Positions 22,127 through 34,193 are shown, counted from the first letter of the stretch. The stretch is 64,000 bases of DNA from Hymenopus coronatus (GCA_030762935.1 CM060884.1:71513196-71577195); one strand, 5' to 3'. Numbers and translations: made by a program. The notes: generated by a model from the sequence alone, not told the origin.

Positions 22127-23160
22127 ACAAGGGGGCGTTTAAGAAATCCTTAGAAAAATATAGAAAAACATTATTTTTGGTAGATTATTTTTATTTTTCA
22201 ACACAATGTCCTTTATTAGCTTAGCTCGATACACATTTCCCAGCGTTTCTCCAACTGCTATAAGCATTTCAGAAAGTAGGAGTTTGGAAGGCCCTCAATT
22301 TAGGCATCTGTTAGTAGGTGACCACTTCGTTGGGCGCCGAGCCGCTTTTTCAAGCTTGGAAATAAGAAAATGTCACTGGGGACCAAAGTGGATGTAACTC
22401 GAAGCTTAATCCTACAATTTTCGGCATCGAATCCGCGCAGTTGGCACCCCTGCAGTCTTGATGAAGGAGAACGCTTTTCTTTGCAGATAAGGCCTACATT
22501 TCTTGTTTTCTCCGGTCAACCGGTGCAATAACGATTCATGATAATCTCCATTTATCTTTCTTAAAATCCACTATTTCGACTGTAATTTTGTCTCTGGGGT
22601 GTAGTAGTGGTTTCATGTTTTATCCACAGCTATGTATCGACGCAGAAACTCGTCAAGATTGCGACGGAAAAGTGCCATACTAGCTTTCGAATCGATCACA
22701 CGATTGCTTTTATCCTCTATTGCGAGTAAACGCAGCACCCATCTTGCCGAGACCTTTGTCAGACCTAATATTTGGTACAAAGTTGAGAACACTACCTTGT
22801 GATATGCCTGTGGCCTCTACTATTTTTCGAACTTTGATTCTTCAATCACTCAAAACCATATCCTAGATTTTGTCAACTATTTCGGAGGAAGTCGCCTCTT
22901 CTGGACGTCCGGAATGATGCTCATCGTTTGTGGATGTACGGCCACGTTTAAATTCATTTATAAAATTGTAAATTGTTGCAAACTTCAACTCGGCACTTAT
23001 CTCTATTATCTCTTCACGAAAATTGTTTATTTTTTAATCTTTCTATAGAAACTCAAGATTGTTGATTCAATCGCCCGTGGCAACGAAACCACGTAACAGA
23101 TATAGCTGGAACTGCAACTGCCATCTAGTAAGAGACGCCGATTACTAAATACCAACTTTT
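22127..23160 (-). pseudogene. mariner transposase relic (irritans-like), copy 2
   Basis: On the minus strand, about 22760-22990 reads FINEFKRGRTSTNDEHHSGR, then PEEATSSEIVDKI and VRKIVEATGISQGSVLNF. This is the HTH/linker region of mariner transposases, interrupted by stops (for example after VDKI). The C-terminal part at 22200-22400 aligns with copy 1 at 16250-16450 but is more decayed. Terminal repeats are not clear. Confidence 0.75.
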
Positions 23161-23164
23161 TTCA

Positions 23165-23654
23165 ATGCTATGAGTGTACTTTCTTAGATTTTCTAACGGG
23201 ATATTGAGCATCCTTCTTATTGCTTGCCTCTTTGTAAGTAGGAGGGAAATAAGGGAATGCACTAGAATAAAGCGATAGCTAAAGTTTTTAAAAGCCAGTC
23301 GCTATGTGTAACAATTGAAAATCAGTTGTCTTAGACTGTTAGAAGTAGACAAAAGAGAGACGAAGAAAAAGATACTTCCTGTTTGAGGCAAGTTTAAGTA
23401 CCTTAAAACTGAAACCTATAACTGGAAATATCTCGTAAACTGTTAAATCTACGAAAAAAAAAGTACATGACATTAATTGTGTTTTAGCCAGATCTACATT
23501 TTTCATGTAGAAAATATCTTAAACATGTAGCATTTTAATAAAAAAAAAAACGTTTTTGAGAAAGGCAAAATTTTCCAAAATTTTCCATGAAAATCTTAAA
23601 AATCAAGTTTGGTGTTTAAACGACCTTTCGTTTCTCAGTTATGCTACCCACAGG

Positions 23655-23694
<40 letters not shown>

Positions 23695-23842
23695 GACAAG
23701 TTTCTAAGAATACTTTTTTATTCATGTGATCTCAAAACATGAATTTTCGTTGAAATTTTGGTTTCGAGTTCTTGGATAGAATACAATACCTTGCCTATTC
23801 ACTCTGTACATTGTACAAACGTGCTAGAAAAGGTAGAAACCT
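23165..23842 (+). mobile_element. PHR element, diverged plus copy
   Basis: Head eroded (ACTTTCTTAGATTTTCTAACG). GCTTGCCTCTTTGTAAGTAGG, a (CA)n tract at about 23660-23690 and the end CTGTACATTGTAC..GCTAGAAAAGGTAG are recognisable. About 20 bp of the G-rich block is missing. Confidence 0.75.
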
Positions 23843-24387
23843 GTTGGGTTATATTCATATAATATTTCCTACCTTGTATGAATTATTGCAAGGAGAGTTT
23901 ACACAGAGAAAAATCTAAAAATATTCATAGCGAGAAAAGAAGGAAAGATTTGATTGCATAGCTCACAATTAAATCCTCAGCTTTCCTTATTCTACGGCTG
24001 CCTTTTCTGTCCTTTTCTTCTTGCATTGCTGCATAGCTTCTGCATAACTTTTTAACATTGCATGATACGAATTAGATTTCGTGAATCTGAAATTTTTCTT
24101 GTCGAATTCAGTTTAACCTCTAATAATTTGCTGTTTCACCATTGACCTATGGCATTTTAAAATTACTCCTGGTGGCCATTATACAGTTTTTGCATTCGAT
24201 TTTTGTGTTTTTTCTTGAAATTTCAGTCATACATACCCTTAAATGAGGTTTTATACCTCTTATAAAACTTGGTTGAAAAGCCTGACCGTATAAAAAGAAT
24301 GATACTGCCGCCAAAGATGATTTCATGTGTAACACAATTGTGCAAACAAGAAAATTATTGTTTCTGAAATAAGTAATTCGTGATTGA
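23843..24387. other. unassigned sequence before the minisatellite
   Basis: The first ~60 bp may be a decayed PHR head; the rest is not recognised. No gene. Confidence 0.4.
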
Positions 24388-27300
24388 AGATGTGTTCAAG
24401 GATATGCTCAACAATGTGTTCAACGATGTGTTCAAAGATGTGTTCCAAGATGTGTTCAGCGATGTATTCAAAGATGTGTTCAAAGATTGTTCAAAGATGT
24501 GTTCAACGATGTGTTCAAAGATGTATTCAACGATGTGTTCAAAGATGTGTTCAAAGATGTTCAACTATGTGTTTAACGTTAAATTCAACGATGTGTTCAA
24601 AGATGTTTTAAATTGTGTGTTCAAAGATATGTTCAACGATGTGTACAAACATTTGTTCAACGATGTGTTCAAAGATATGTTTAACGATGTGTTCAAAATG
24701 TGTTCAAAGATGCATTCAACGATGTGTTCAAGGATGTCTTAAACGATGTATTCAGCGATGTGTTCAAAGATGTATTCAACAATATGTTCAACGATGTGTT
24801 TAAAGATGTGTTCAACGATCGGTTCAACGATGTATTCAAAGACGTGTTCAACGATGTAATCAAAGATGTGTTCAACGGTATAGTCAAAGATGTGTTCAAA
24901 GACGCGTTCAACGCTGTGTTAAAAGCTGTGTTCAAGGATGTGTTCAACGATGTATTCAACGATGTGTTCAAGGATGTGTTCAATGATGTATTCAAAATAT
25001 GTTCAAAGATGTGTTCAAAAATAAGTTCAGCGATGTGTTCAAAGATGTGTCGAACGACGTATTCAAAAATGTGTTCAACGATGTGTTCAAATATGCGCTC
25101 ATCACTGTGTTCAAACATGTGTTCAACGATGTGTTCAACGATGTGTTTAACGATGCATTCAACGATGTGTTCAATGATATGTTTAAAGATGAGTTCAGTG
25201 TTGTGTTCAAAAATGTGTTTAAAGTTGTGTTTAACAATGTGTTCAAAGATATATTCAACAATATGTTCAAAGATATTTTCTACGACGTGTTTAAGGATGT
25301 GTTCAACGGTGTATTAAAAGATTTGTTCAAAGACGTACTCAAAGATATGTTCAAAGATGTATTCAACGGTGTGTTCAAAGATATGTTCAAAGATGTATTC
25401 AACGGTGTGTTCAAATATATTTTCAAAGACATGTTCAACGACGTGTTCAACGATGTGTTTAAACATGTGCTCAAGGATGTAATCAATGATGTGTTCAACG
25501 AGGTGTTCAAAGATGTGGTCAACGATGTATTCAAAGATGTGTTCAACGATGTGTTCAGAGACGTGTTCAAGGATGTGTTCAACGTTGTGTTAAAAGATTT
25601 GTTCAAATATGTGTTCAAAGATATTTTCAGACATGATCAACGACGTGTTCGACGATGTGTTTAAATATGTGTTAAAGGATGTAATCAACGATGTGTTCAA
25701 CGATGTGGTCAACGAAGAGTTCAAAGACGTGTTCTACGATGTGTTCAACGAATTGTTCATCGATTTCTTCTAGCATGCGTTCAACGAAATGTTTAAAGAT
25801 GTGCTCAACGATGTATTCAACTTTGTGTACAAAGATGTGTTCAATGATGTGTTCAACGATGTGATCAACGATGTGTTCAATGATGTGTTCAGCCATGTGT
25901 TCAAAGATATGTTCAAGGATGTGTCCAAAATGTGCTCAAAATGTGTTCGTAGATGTGTTCAACAGTGTGTTCAACGATGTGTTCAAAGAGGTGTTCAAGA
26001 ATGTGTTCAAATATGTGTTCAACTTTGCATTTAACAACGTGTTCAACGATGTGATAAAAGATGTGTTCAAAGATGTGTTCAACGATGTGTTTAAATACAT
26101 GTTCAAGATCTGTTCAAATATATGTTCAACGATGCGTTCAACGATGTGTTTTACGACGTGTTCAACGATGTGTTAAAAAGGTTTTCAACGATTTATTCAA
26201 AGATGCGTTAATCGATATGTTCAACGATGTGTTTAAGGATGTGTTCAAGGATGTGTTCAACAATGTATTTAAAGATGTGTTCAACGATGTGTTCAAAGTT
26301 GTGTTCAACGATGTTTTCAAAGATATATTCTACTAAGTGTTCAAATATATTTTCAACGACGTATTCAACGACATGTTCAACGATGTGTTCGAAGATGTGT
26401 TCAAATATACGTACAACGATGTTTTCAAAGATGCGTTCAAAGATGTGTTCAACGATGTGTTCAAAGATGTGTTAACAATGTGTTAAACGATGTGTTCAAC
26501 GATGTGTTCAATGGGGTGTTCAACGATGTGTTCAAAGATGTGTTCAAGTATGTGTTGAAAGATGCGTTCAACGTTGAGTTAAAGGACGTGTTCAACGTGA
26601 TGTTCAATGATTTGTTAACAATGTTCTCAAAATGTGTTAAACGATGTGTTCAACGAGATGTTCAACGATGTGTTCAACGAGGTGTTGATTATGTGATCAA
26701 AGATATGTTCAACCACGTGTTCAAGGATATGTTCAACAATGTGTTCAACGACATTTTCAACGATGTGTTAAACGAGGTGTTCATTATGTATTCAAAGATG
26801 TGTACAGCCATGTGTTCAAAAATGTGTTCCACGATGTGTAAAAAGGTATGCTCCAAGATGTGTTAAACGAAGTGTTCAACGGCGTGTTCAATGATGTGTT
26901 CAACGATGTGTCAAATGATGTGTTAAAGTATGTGTTCAACGATGTGTTCAAAGATGTGTTCAACGATGTGTTAAAGGTGTTCAATGATGTGTTCAACGAT
27001 ATGTTTAACAATGTGTTCAAAGATGTGTACAACGATATGTTCAATTATGTGTTCAAAGATGTGTTAAACAATGTTTTTAAATGTTTCAACGATGTGTTCA
27101 ATGATGTGTTCATTGATGTGTTCAATGATGTGTTCAAAGATGTGTTCAACGATGTGAACAATGATTTGCTCAACGATGTGATGAGAGATGTGTTCATAAA
27201 CGTGTTCATGGACGTGTTCAAGGATGAATTAATGGATGTGAGAAAGGATGACTTCAGCGATGTGGTCAACGATGTATTGAAGGATGTGTTCTACAGTATG

Positions 27301-27459
27301 TTCAAATATATTTTCAATGATGTGTACAGGATGAATTCAACGATGTTTTGAACCATGTGTTCAATGTTGTGTTCAATCTTGTGTTGAAAGAGAGGTTGTA
27401 AGATGTATTCAAGAATATGTTCAACGAGGATTTAAAAAACGTGTTAAGCGACGCGCTCA
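24388..27459 (+). repeat. 3.07-kb minisatellite, 12-bp period
   Basis: About 256 units of GATGTGTTCAAC and GATGTGTTCAAA, with point variants and occasional single-base indels. Because 12 is a multiple of 3, frames stay open on both strands. On + they read DVFN-DVFK, MCSTMCSK or CVQRCVQR; on - they read NTSLNTSL or EHIFEHIV. Higher-order copies exist, for example 36 bp duplicated at about 25345-25416 and a ~203-bp unit shared by about 25410-25490 and 25613-25695. The array abuts a PHR end on the right. I see no start, splice or termination context that would make it a gene. Confidence 0.95.
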
Positions 27460-27460
27460 T

Positions 27461-27996
27461 TTTTACTTTCTCTACACGTACTATGTACATAGTGCATAGA
27501 GAAAGTATTGCACTCCACCCAAAAATTCGATACCGAGATTTCACCGCAAATATATGTTTTAGGGTCCCCTTTATCTAAAAAAAATATTTTCGGAAAACGC
27601 TCCGTGTGTGTGTGTGTGTGTTTGTGTGTGTGTATGTGTTTGTGTGTGTGTGTGTCCGAGTGTCTGTGAACACGATAACTCAAAAACGAAAATACCAAAC
27701 TTGGTATGTAGGTTTAGTATCTTCCAGGATGCGACACGAAGATTTTGAGATAAATCCCACCACCCTCAACTACCTTTTACATAGGACTTTTTTCGAAAAT
27801 TTTGATTTTCCCAAAAATGGCTCTAACGATTTTGATTAAAATATGGTGTATTAAAGATATTTACCAGACAACTAAAATGTATATCTTGAATTTTCTGGGA
27901 ATAGCCTATGAAGACTGCTTTATTCTGGATGAATTTTACGGAAATTTGCATAACAGCTTAACCGTTAGAGATGGACGAAAACTTACTATATGAAAA
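27461..27996 (-). mobile_element. PHR element, minus copy interrupted at an A-run
   Basis: Complete palindrome end at 27466-27503 and a (GT)n tract at about 27605-27653. It runs to ACTTACTATATGAAAAA, where a plus copy begins. Confidence 0.85.
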
Positions 27997-27997
27997 A

Positions 27998-28748
27998 TCT
28001 TATGTGTTCAACTCACATGGCTTTATTTACATCTCTGTAACATGTTATTGATAAAAAGATTATGCTTCTATTTACTTCCTGCTAATCGAGAAAAAAAAAT
28101 AGCAGAAATAGTCTTATCGCTTGCTTCCTTGTAAGTAGAAGCGAAGTAAGAGTGTACCATAGGTTAAAGTGATATTCAAAAGCTGGTTGTTTTGTGACTG
28201 AAGTTCCTTTTTTGGTATGGACACGAGTTGACAAATTTCTGTACGAGAAAAGTATGTTTTTCAAAGCTGAAACCAAAAACAAGGATTATCTAAAGTACGA
28301 TCAACTCCACGAAAAAAATGTGTATAACATAAATTGTGTGTTTTAAGGTGCTCTGCATATTTTGTATGATAAGTTTGTATCTATCTCTTACTGTATAGCA
28401 GTTATGCAACATTTCGTAAAATTGATCCAGAATTAAGTAGTCTTCAGAGGCTATGGTTATAAAGTTCAAGATATTCATTTTATTTGTCATGTAAATATCT
28501 TCAATATATTATATTTTTATCAAAATCTTTAGAGCCATTTTTATGAAAAACGAAATTTTCGAAAAAAGTTCCATATAAAGGTTAGTTGAGCGTGGATGGA
28601 TTTTCTTGAAAATCTTCGTGTCGCATCCTTGGAAGATACCAAACTTAAATGCCAAGTTTGGTATTCAACGGTATTTTCGTTTTTGAGCTATACTGTCCAC
28701 AGACACATAGACACACACATATGGACCTTTTTCTGAAAATGCTTTTTT
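27998..28748 (+). mobile_element. PHR element, plus copy lacking its 3' end
   Basis: TCTTATGTGTTCAACTCACATGG head to GAAAATGCTTTTTT, where it stops at the internal T-tract and a minus copy begins. Confidence 0.85.
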
Positions 28749-29056
28749 CTTTCTCAATAAGTGCTAAGCACATAGTGGATTGTACCCAAAAATTCGATAC
28801 CGAGATTTCACCGGAAATAATGTTTTGGGTCCCTCTGAATAAAAAAAGAAGCATTTTCAGAAAAAGATCCGTGTGTGAGAGTGCGTGTGTGTGTTTGTGT
28901 GTATGTCTGTGGACAGCATAGCTCCAAAACGCTTCTACTTTCAAGGAAGCAAGTGGTAAGATTATTTCTGTTAAATTTTTCTCAATTAGCATAAGATTTT
29001 TAACAATAATTTGTTGCAGATATGTAGAGAAAGTCATATGAATGGAACGCATCAGA
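28749..29056 (-). mobile_element. PHR element, minus copy with large internal deletion
   Basis: 3' part (ATTCGATACCGAGATTTCACC through GGACAGCATAGCTCC) joined directly to the 5' part (GCTTCTACTTTCAAGGAAGC to GGAACGCATCAGA). Only ~308 bp remain. Confidence 0.8.
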
Positions 29057-29058
29057 TT

Positions 29059-29975
29059 TTGTACTTTCTCTATACGTACTATGTACATAACGTATAGAGA
29101 AGGTACTGTATTGCACCGAAAAATTCCATATACAGATTTCACCGGAAATACGTGTTTTGAGAGTCCCTGAATCGAAAAAACGTCTTTTTAGAAAAATGTG
29201 CGTGTGTGTCTGTCTGTCTGTCTGTCTGTGTGTGTGTATGTGTCTGTGGGCAGCATAGCTCAAAAACGAAAATACCATAAAATTTCAAACTTGGTATTTA
29301 AGTTCGGTGCCTTCCAAAGATGCGAAGATTTTAAAAAAAAATCCCCCCAACCCCAACTACCCTTTACTTGAAACAAATTTCGAAAATTTTGATTTCATAA
29401 AAAAGAGCTCTAATAGTTTTGATTAAAATTTCTTATATTTAAGGGATTTTGGTGACAAATAAAGTGTATATCTTCAATTTTCTGGGAACAGCCTCTGAAG
29501 AGAGATTTATTCTGGATGAATTTTAGAATTTTTCATAACTCATAAACCGTAAGAGATGGACAAAAACGTGCTTAAAAAAAGTGTAAATCTCGTTAAAGCA
29601 CACAGTTTATGTTACATACATTTTTTTCGTGGAGTTCAACGTTTTTTTTTTTTTTTTATTTTTTTTTTTTTTTTATTTTTGTTATATTTCATGTTATTAG
29701 TTTCAGCTTTAGCTTTTCTCATACGGATATTTGTCATCCCCTATCCACACAAACAATGGTACTTGAATCACATAGCAACAAGCTTTTAAAACATTGGACT
29801 ATCGTTTTAGCCTGTGGTACTCCTTTATTTCGCTTCTAGTTACAAGAAGCAAATAATAACACCCCTTCTGCTAATCTTTTTTCTTGATTAGTGTTAAGAA
29901 AATAGAAGAATAAGATTTTTAACAATAATTTATTATAGAGATGTAAAGAAAGTCATGTGAATGGAACAGATCAGA
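29059..29975 (-). mobile_element. PHR element, near-complete minus copy, tandem to previous
   Basis: The palindrome end at 29063-29101 follows the previous copy after only a T-rich junction. It includes a long T-run at about 29643-29674 and ends GGAACAGATCAGA. Confidence 0.85.
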
Positions 29976-30229
29976 TTTTTTTCAGTGATATCTGATTTAT
30001 TCATAAATCTGGAGCGGTTATGTTAAGACGTCTGAATAAATAAGACACAGGAAGAGTTTTGCATGCAAAGAGAGGGAAGTTGTTCTGCATCCCAGTCATG
30101 TATCGACGCTACGAGAATGTTCAGAGAGCGAATAAAGATTTTCTTATCTTGTTAACACGCGTGTCTTTATCACGGGCGCTGGGTTCTTTTCTTTGGCTCT
30201 TATCCTTCCCTTTTATTCCCTTGCGGCAG
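29976..30229. other. unassigned sequence
   Basis: Non-PHR sequence between a PHR copy and the duplicated segment. Nothing recognised. Confidence 0.4.
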
Positions 30230-31002
30230 CTTTAGCAACGTCCGGGCGGACCTGTCCACTGGACAAACAACATCTCATTACCTGTCCAAGCGGAAGCGGC
30301 GCCGGCCAACACGTGACAAGAAAGGGTAATCAAACTGTATGTCTAAAACCACTGTCGATGTTGGGGTGTGTTTTATTTCCTTGCTTTTTTCTTCTCTAAG
30401 GGCTGAATGTTTACCAACTCCATTCTCGGACATGACAAGCTCGTTTTAAGACGTGAGCTAGAGGAGATTTAGTGTTTCAGGAACCTCTACTACACTACAT
30501 GACTGCCTTCAAATTCCACGCTATTTAGACGAACACAAGGAAGAAACATCTTATATAACATTCACGTTACTTTCTCTATCCATTCTTCAAGAAACCTTTC
30601 ATAAACCTTTATGTAATTCATATTAGTAGGGATAAACTTTTATACTAGGCAATCCAAAAACGTCCGAACCGGCTGCGCGTTGCTTTGCCAGTCCGCGCCC
30701 TCGGCGCTCGTTGCCGCCTGCCGCTGTCGTAGAAAGGCGCGGCTGAAACAGTACAACATTTTGAAAAGTACTTATGAAGGCTTTACTTAGCAAAGTTATT
30801 AAAGGAAACTCTGATGTCCATACATATTTGGCACCTCTTTAGGAAACTATCCATCACTCGCTATTGATCACGATGAGATATACCTGCCAGATATTTTTGT
30901 AAATTCTTCCAGGGTGTGTAGGTTTGTCTTGTACACTGTATGTTTCATGTTATCCCTGAGATTAAGTCGGGGGACCGAAGGGACCACAAATCTCTACTAA
31001 TA
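30230..31002 (-). repeat. duplicated segment, copy 1 (SINE-free)
   Basis: CTTTAGCAACGTCCGGGCGG through CCACAAATCTCTACTAATA is repeated closely at 32883-33625 in the same orientation. Its right end retains the uninterrupted sequence ACTAATAATTCTG, whereas copy 2 carries a SINE at that point. The right half contains a transposase-like relic on the minus strand. Confidence 0.85.
30640..30998 (-). pseudogene. Tc1/mariner-superfamily transposase C-terminal relic, copy 1
   Basis: The minus strand from about 30998 reads VVPSVPRLNL, then DNMKHTVYKTNLHTLEEFTK, in line with the W-PRSPDLTP ... LK--VY-TNPHTLEELK order of DDE transposase C-termini common in arthropod genomes. A stop follows after ISGRYIS. 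About 70 further codons are damaged. The assignment rests on these two short motifs. Confidence 0.5.
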
Positions 31003-31018
31003 ATTCTGTGCACATTCA

Positions 31019-31409
31019 ATTTTTACTTTCTCTATACGTACTATGTACATAGTGTACAGAGAAGGTATTGCATTGCACCCAAAACTTCGATACCAAGATT
31101 TCACCGGAAATACATGTTTTGAGACCACCTGAATCTAAAAAAAACATTTTTAGAAAAATGTCCGTGTGTCTGTCTGTCTGTCTATGTGTGTCTTTGGGCA
31201 GCATAGCCCTAAAACGAAAAAATCGTGAAATACCAAATTTGTTATTTAAGTTCAGTGTCTTCCAAGGATGCGACATGAAGATTTTGAATAAAATCCCCCC
31301 ACCCCCAACCACCCTTCACTTAAAAACATTTTCGAAAATTTTCATTTTCTAAAAAATGGCTCTAACGATTTTGATTAAAATATCGTATATTAAAGATATA
31401 TACCTGACA

Positions 31410-31458
<49 letters not shown>

Positions 31459-31693
31459 CAACTTTCTGAGAATAGTCTCTGAAGACTACTTTATCCTGGG
31501 AGAATTTTACGGAATGTTGTGTCACTTTTAAACCATAAGAGATAGACAAAAACTTACAGACAAGAAATGTAGAGCACATTAAATCACACAATTTATACTT
31601 AGACATCTTTTTCGTGGAGTTGGTCGTTTTTGAGATATTCCTTGTTTCTGGTTTCAGACTTGAAAAACTTATACTTTTTTCACACAGGAAGTT
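31019..31693 (-). mobile_element. PHR element, minus copy, 5' end missing
   Basis: Complete palindrome end at 31024-31061, a (TA)n expansion inside, and the family blocks to CACACAGGAAGTTGAGA. It ends at a junction with an oppositely oriented fragment. Confidence 0.85.
31414..31455. repeat. (TA)n microsatellite
   Basis: About 21 TA units replacing the ATAAAATGTATATC segment of the PHR element. Confidence 0.95.
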
Positions 31694-31877
31694 GAGATAA
31701 TCAAACTTTTCGAAAAAAGTTCCATGTAAAGGGTAGTTTGGGGTAGGGGGATTTTTCTCAAAATCTTCGTGTCGCATCCCTGGAAAATACTAAACTTAAA
31801 TACCAAGCTTGGTATTTTACCTACTTTTCGTTTTTGAGTTATCGTGTTCACAGACACACACACACGGACCTTTTTCC
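31694..31877 (+). mobile_element. PHR element, middle fragment, plus
   Basis: From TCAAACTTTTCGAAAAAAG through TACCAAGCTTGGTATTTTACC and the (CA)n to GGACCTTTTT. Its 3' continuation is found at 32431-32556. Confidence 0.75.
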
Positions 31878-32430
31878 GTGTTTATTGTACTCCACCAAAA
31901 ATTCGATACCGAGATTTCAAGGGAAATATATGTTTTAGTGTCCCCAATATCCAAAAAAGCATTTTCACAAAAAGGTCCGTGTGTGTGCGTGTGTGTGTCC
32001 GTGTGTCTGTGAACACGATAACTCAAAAACGAAAAGTCGGTAAAATACCAAACTTGGTATTTAAGTTTAGTATCTTCCAGGGATGCGACAGGAAGATTTT
32101 GAGAAAAATCCCCCCACACCAACTACCCTTTACATGGAACTTTTTTCGAAAATTTTGATTTTCTCAAAAATGGAACTAACGATTTTGATTAAAATTTCGG
32201 ATATTAAACATATTTACCTGACAAATGAAATGTATATCTTGAATTTTCTGGGAATAGCCTCTGAAGAGTAGTTTATTCTCGATGAGTTTTACTAAATTTT
32301 GAATGACTGCTAAACCGTAAGAGATGGATAAAAACTTACTACACAAAAAATTTAGAGCACTTTAAAACACACAATTTATGCTATATACATTTTTTTTCGT
32401 GGAGTTCGTCGTTTTTGTGACATTTCTTAT
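31878..32430 (-). mobile_element. PHR element, minus copy lodged inside a plus copy
   Basis: Starts at TATTGTACTCCACC (palindrome lost) and ends in TTTCTTATTTTTTTTT. With the fragment at 31694 it forms an imperfect inverted repeat of ~180 bp centred near 31890. Confidence 0.75.
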
Positions 32431-32556
32431 TTTTTTTTAGATAAAGGGGACCCTAATTCATATTTTTCCGGTGAAATCTCGGTATCGATTTTTTTGGTGG
32501 AGTGCAATACTTTCTCTATACACTATGTACATAGTGCCTATAGAGAAAGTAAAAAA
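32431..32556 (+). mobile_element. PHR element, 3' remnant, plus
   Basis: T-tract, then AGATAAAGGGGACCC, ATCTCGGTATCG and the palindrome ending CTATAGAGAAAGTAAAA. It is probably the rest of the copy begun at 31694. Confidence 0.75.
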
Positions 32557-32882
32557 AACAATAAAAAAGAAAGCGGCCAAGGTTGTAATCGGTGCTGTAC
32601 CGGTAATTTTAACCCACATTAAATTGTGTTGTCAATTGTCAACAAAGATGATTAATCAAAGATTTTGGGCTATTTATAGCTGCTTTATATTGTAATAACG
32701 TTAATATTTTTTCAAAAGAACTGTAGCGTTGTTTTAACAAAAACTGTAAAAGCCCTTGTCACCGCAATCAAACGTACCCCTGTCAGCATTTGAGCGTGTC
32801 ATCACACCGGTTATTTTATGTGCGCCCTCCCCATTTGACACATTTGACTATAGTGGCTGGGCCTGGAACTCGCGACGTTCGG
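32557..32882. other. unassigned sequence
   Basis: No repeat match and no long ORF; includes the left border of duplicated segment copy 2. Confidence 0.4.
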
Positions 32883-33625
32883 CTTTAGCAACGTCCGGGC
32901 GGACCTGTTCACTGGACAAACAACATCTCATTGCCTGTCCAAGCGAAAGCGACGCCGGCCAACATGTGACAAGAAAGTGTAACCAAACTGTATGTCTAAA
33001 ACCACTGTCGATGTTGGGGTGTGTTTTATTTCCTTGCTTTTTTCTTCTCTAAGGGCTGAATGTTTACCAACTCCATTCTCGGACATGACAAGCTCGTTTT
33101 AAGACGTGAGCTAGAGGAGATTTAGAGTTTCAGGAACCTGTACTTTCAGCTAGACTATATGACTTCCTTCAAATTCCACGCTATTTAGACGAACACATTA
33201 CTTTCTCTATCCATGCTTTAACAAACCTTTTATAAACCTTCATGTGATTCATGTTAGTAGGGATAAACTTTTATTTCAAGTGATCCAAAAGCGTCCGAAC
33301 CGGCTGCGCGGTGTTTTGCCTGTCCGCGCTCTTGGCGCTCGTTGCCGCCTGCCACTGTCGTAGAAAGGCGCGGATAAAACCTGCTACATTTTTAAAATTG
33401 CTTTTAAATGCTTTACTTAAAATGTTATTAAAGAAGGTGCTGAAACTGCCCACATATATTTTTAGCACCTCTTTAGAAAACTATCCATCACTCGCCATAT
33501 TTGCGGGCGGAAATTTTTTTAAATAATCCCAGGATTGTGGGTTCGTCTTGTACACTTCACCCCAGAGACAGAAATCTCAGAGGGTTAGTTCGGGGGACTG
33601 AGGGGGCCACAAATCTCTACTAATA
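32883..33625 (-). repeat. duplicated segment, copy 2 (SINE inserted at its right end)
   Basis: Near-identical to 30230-31002, with substitutions and small gaps. It ends in ACAAATCTCTACTAATA, immediately followed by SINE-B. Copy 1 has no insertion at this position. Confidence 0.85.
33271..33600 (-). pseudogene. Tc1/mariner-superfamily transposase C-terminal relic, copy 2
   Basis: Paralogue of the relic at 30640-30998. A 65-codon minus frame at 33271-33468 (KIYVGSFSTFFNNILSKAF..) corresponds to its extreme C-terminus, but the PRSPD-like region has diverged further (PRTNPLRF). Non-functional. The assignment depends on the better-preserved copy 1. Confidence 0.4.
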
Positions 33626-33870
33626 GCCCGCCTGGGTAGTGTGGTGGTAGCGTGTCTGTCTCACATTCAAAAGGTCGTGAGTTCGAATCCCGCTTAGGGT
33701 GAGTTACCCGGATAAGGTTTTTTTGGGGGCTTTTCCCTTATCCTGAGAAGACGAATGTCGAGTAATCTTAAGCTCCATGGACCCTGAGATTATTTGAGCA
33801 ACATTTCACCAATTTCATTCATCGTCCGATATGACCAACCAGATTAAAGGACGTTAAACTAAAAAAACAA
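33626..33870 (+). mobile_element. tRNA-derived SINE-B, complete, with target-site duplication
   Basis: AGCCCGCCTGGGTAGTGTGG head, box B GAGTTCGAATCCC, TTATCCTGAGAAGACGAATG body, GGACGTTAAACT tail and A-rich end. The flanks ACAAATCTCTACTAATA (33609-33625) and ACAAATCTACTAGTAA (33871-33886) form an imperfect ~16-bp duplication. Confidence 0.9.
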
Positions 33871-33886
33871 ACAAATCTACTAGTAA

Positions 33887-34193
33887 TTTTGTCCTGAAAC
33901 ACACTTTCAATTGTTCTCATCGAAAGATTGGCTTTATGAGCTGTTGCAACTTCCTGTTGGAATGGCAAAGTCGTGGTCCTTGTTTGTTAATTTTCTCTTT
34001 CTCTCGTAAAAAAAAAAAAAAAAAGAGCTGGAAAATTATGTTCATGGTGGTGCCATTTGGCAACCAGGCCGATTAATCAAAGGTTTTAGTATTTTTAATG
34101 GGCTTCTTTTCTAATTTCCTCATATTGGCACGTTTCCGAATGCGGGTCCGTACTTCTCTGTATACTCTCTGGAGAGTTGCACTGTAAAATAAA
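33887..34193. other. unassigned sequence with an A-run
   Basis: An A-run of about 16 lies at 34008-34023. The first part may continue the duplicated segment beyond the SINE. No gene. Confidence 0.4.

Noticed and set aside
24999..25664. 221-codon frame of DVFN/DVFK repeats as a possible repeat protein
   Set aside because: All other frames in the minisatellite are also unusually open; the frame shifts repeatedly with single-base indels, and no start or splice context is seen.
24388..27459. CRISPR array
   Set aside because: The units are contiguous 12-mers without unique spacers, in a eukaryotic-type context.
28645..29142. 165-codon minus frame
   Set aside because: It spans the junction of oppositely oriented PHR copies; its parts match repeat DNA, not a protein family.
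33626..33700. tRNA-Val(CAC)-like gene
   Set aside because: It is the head of SINE-B, found three times with the same non-tRNA body.
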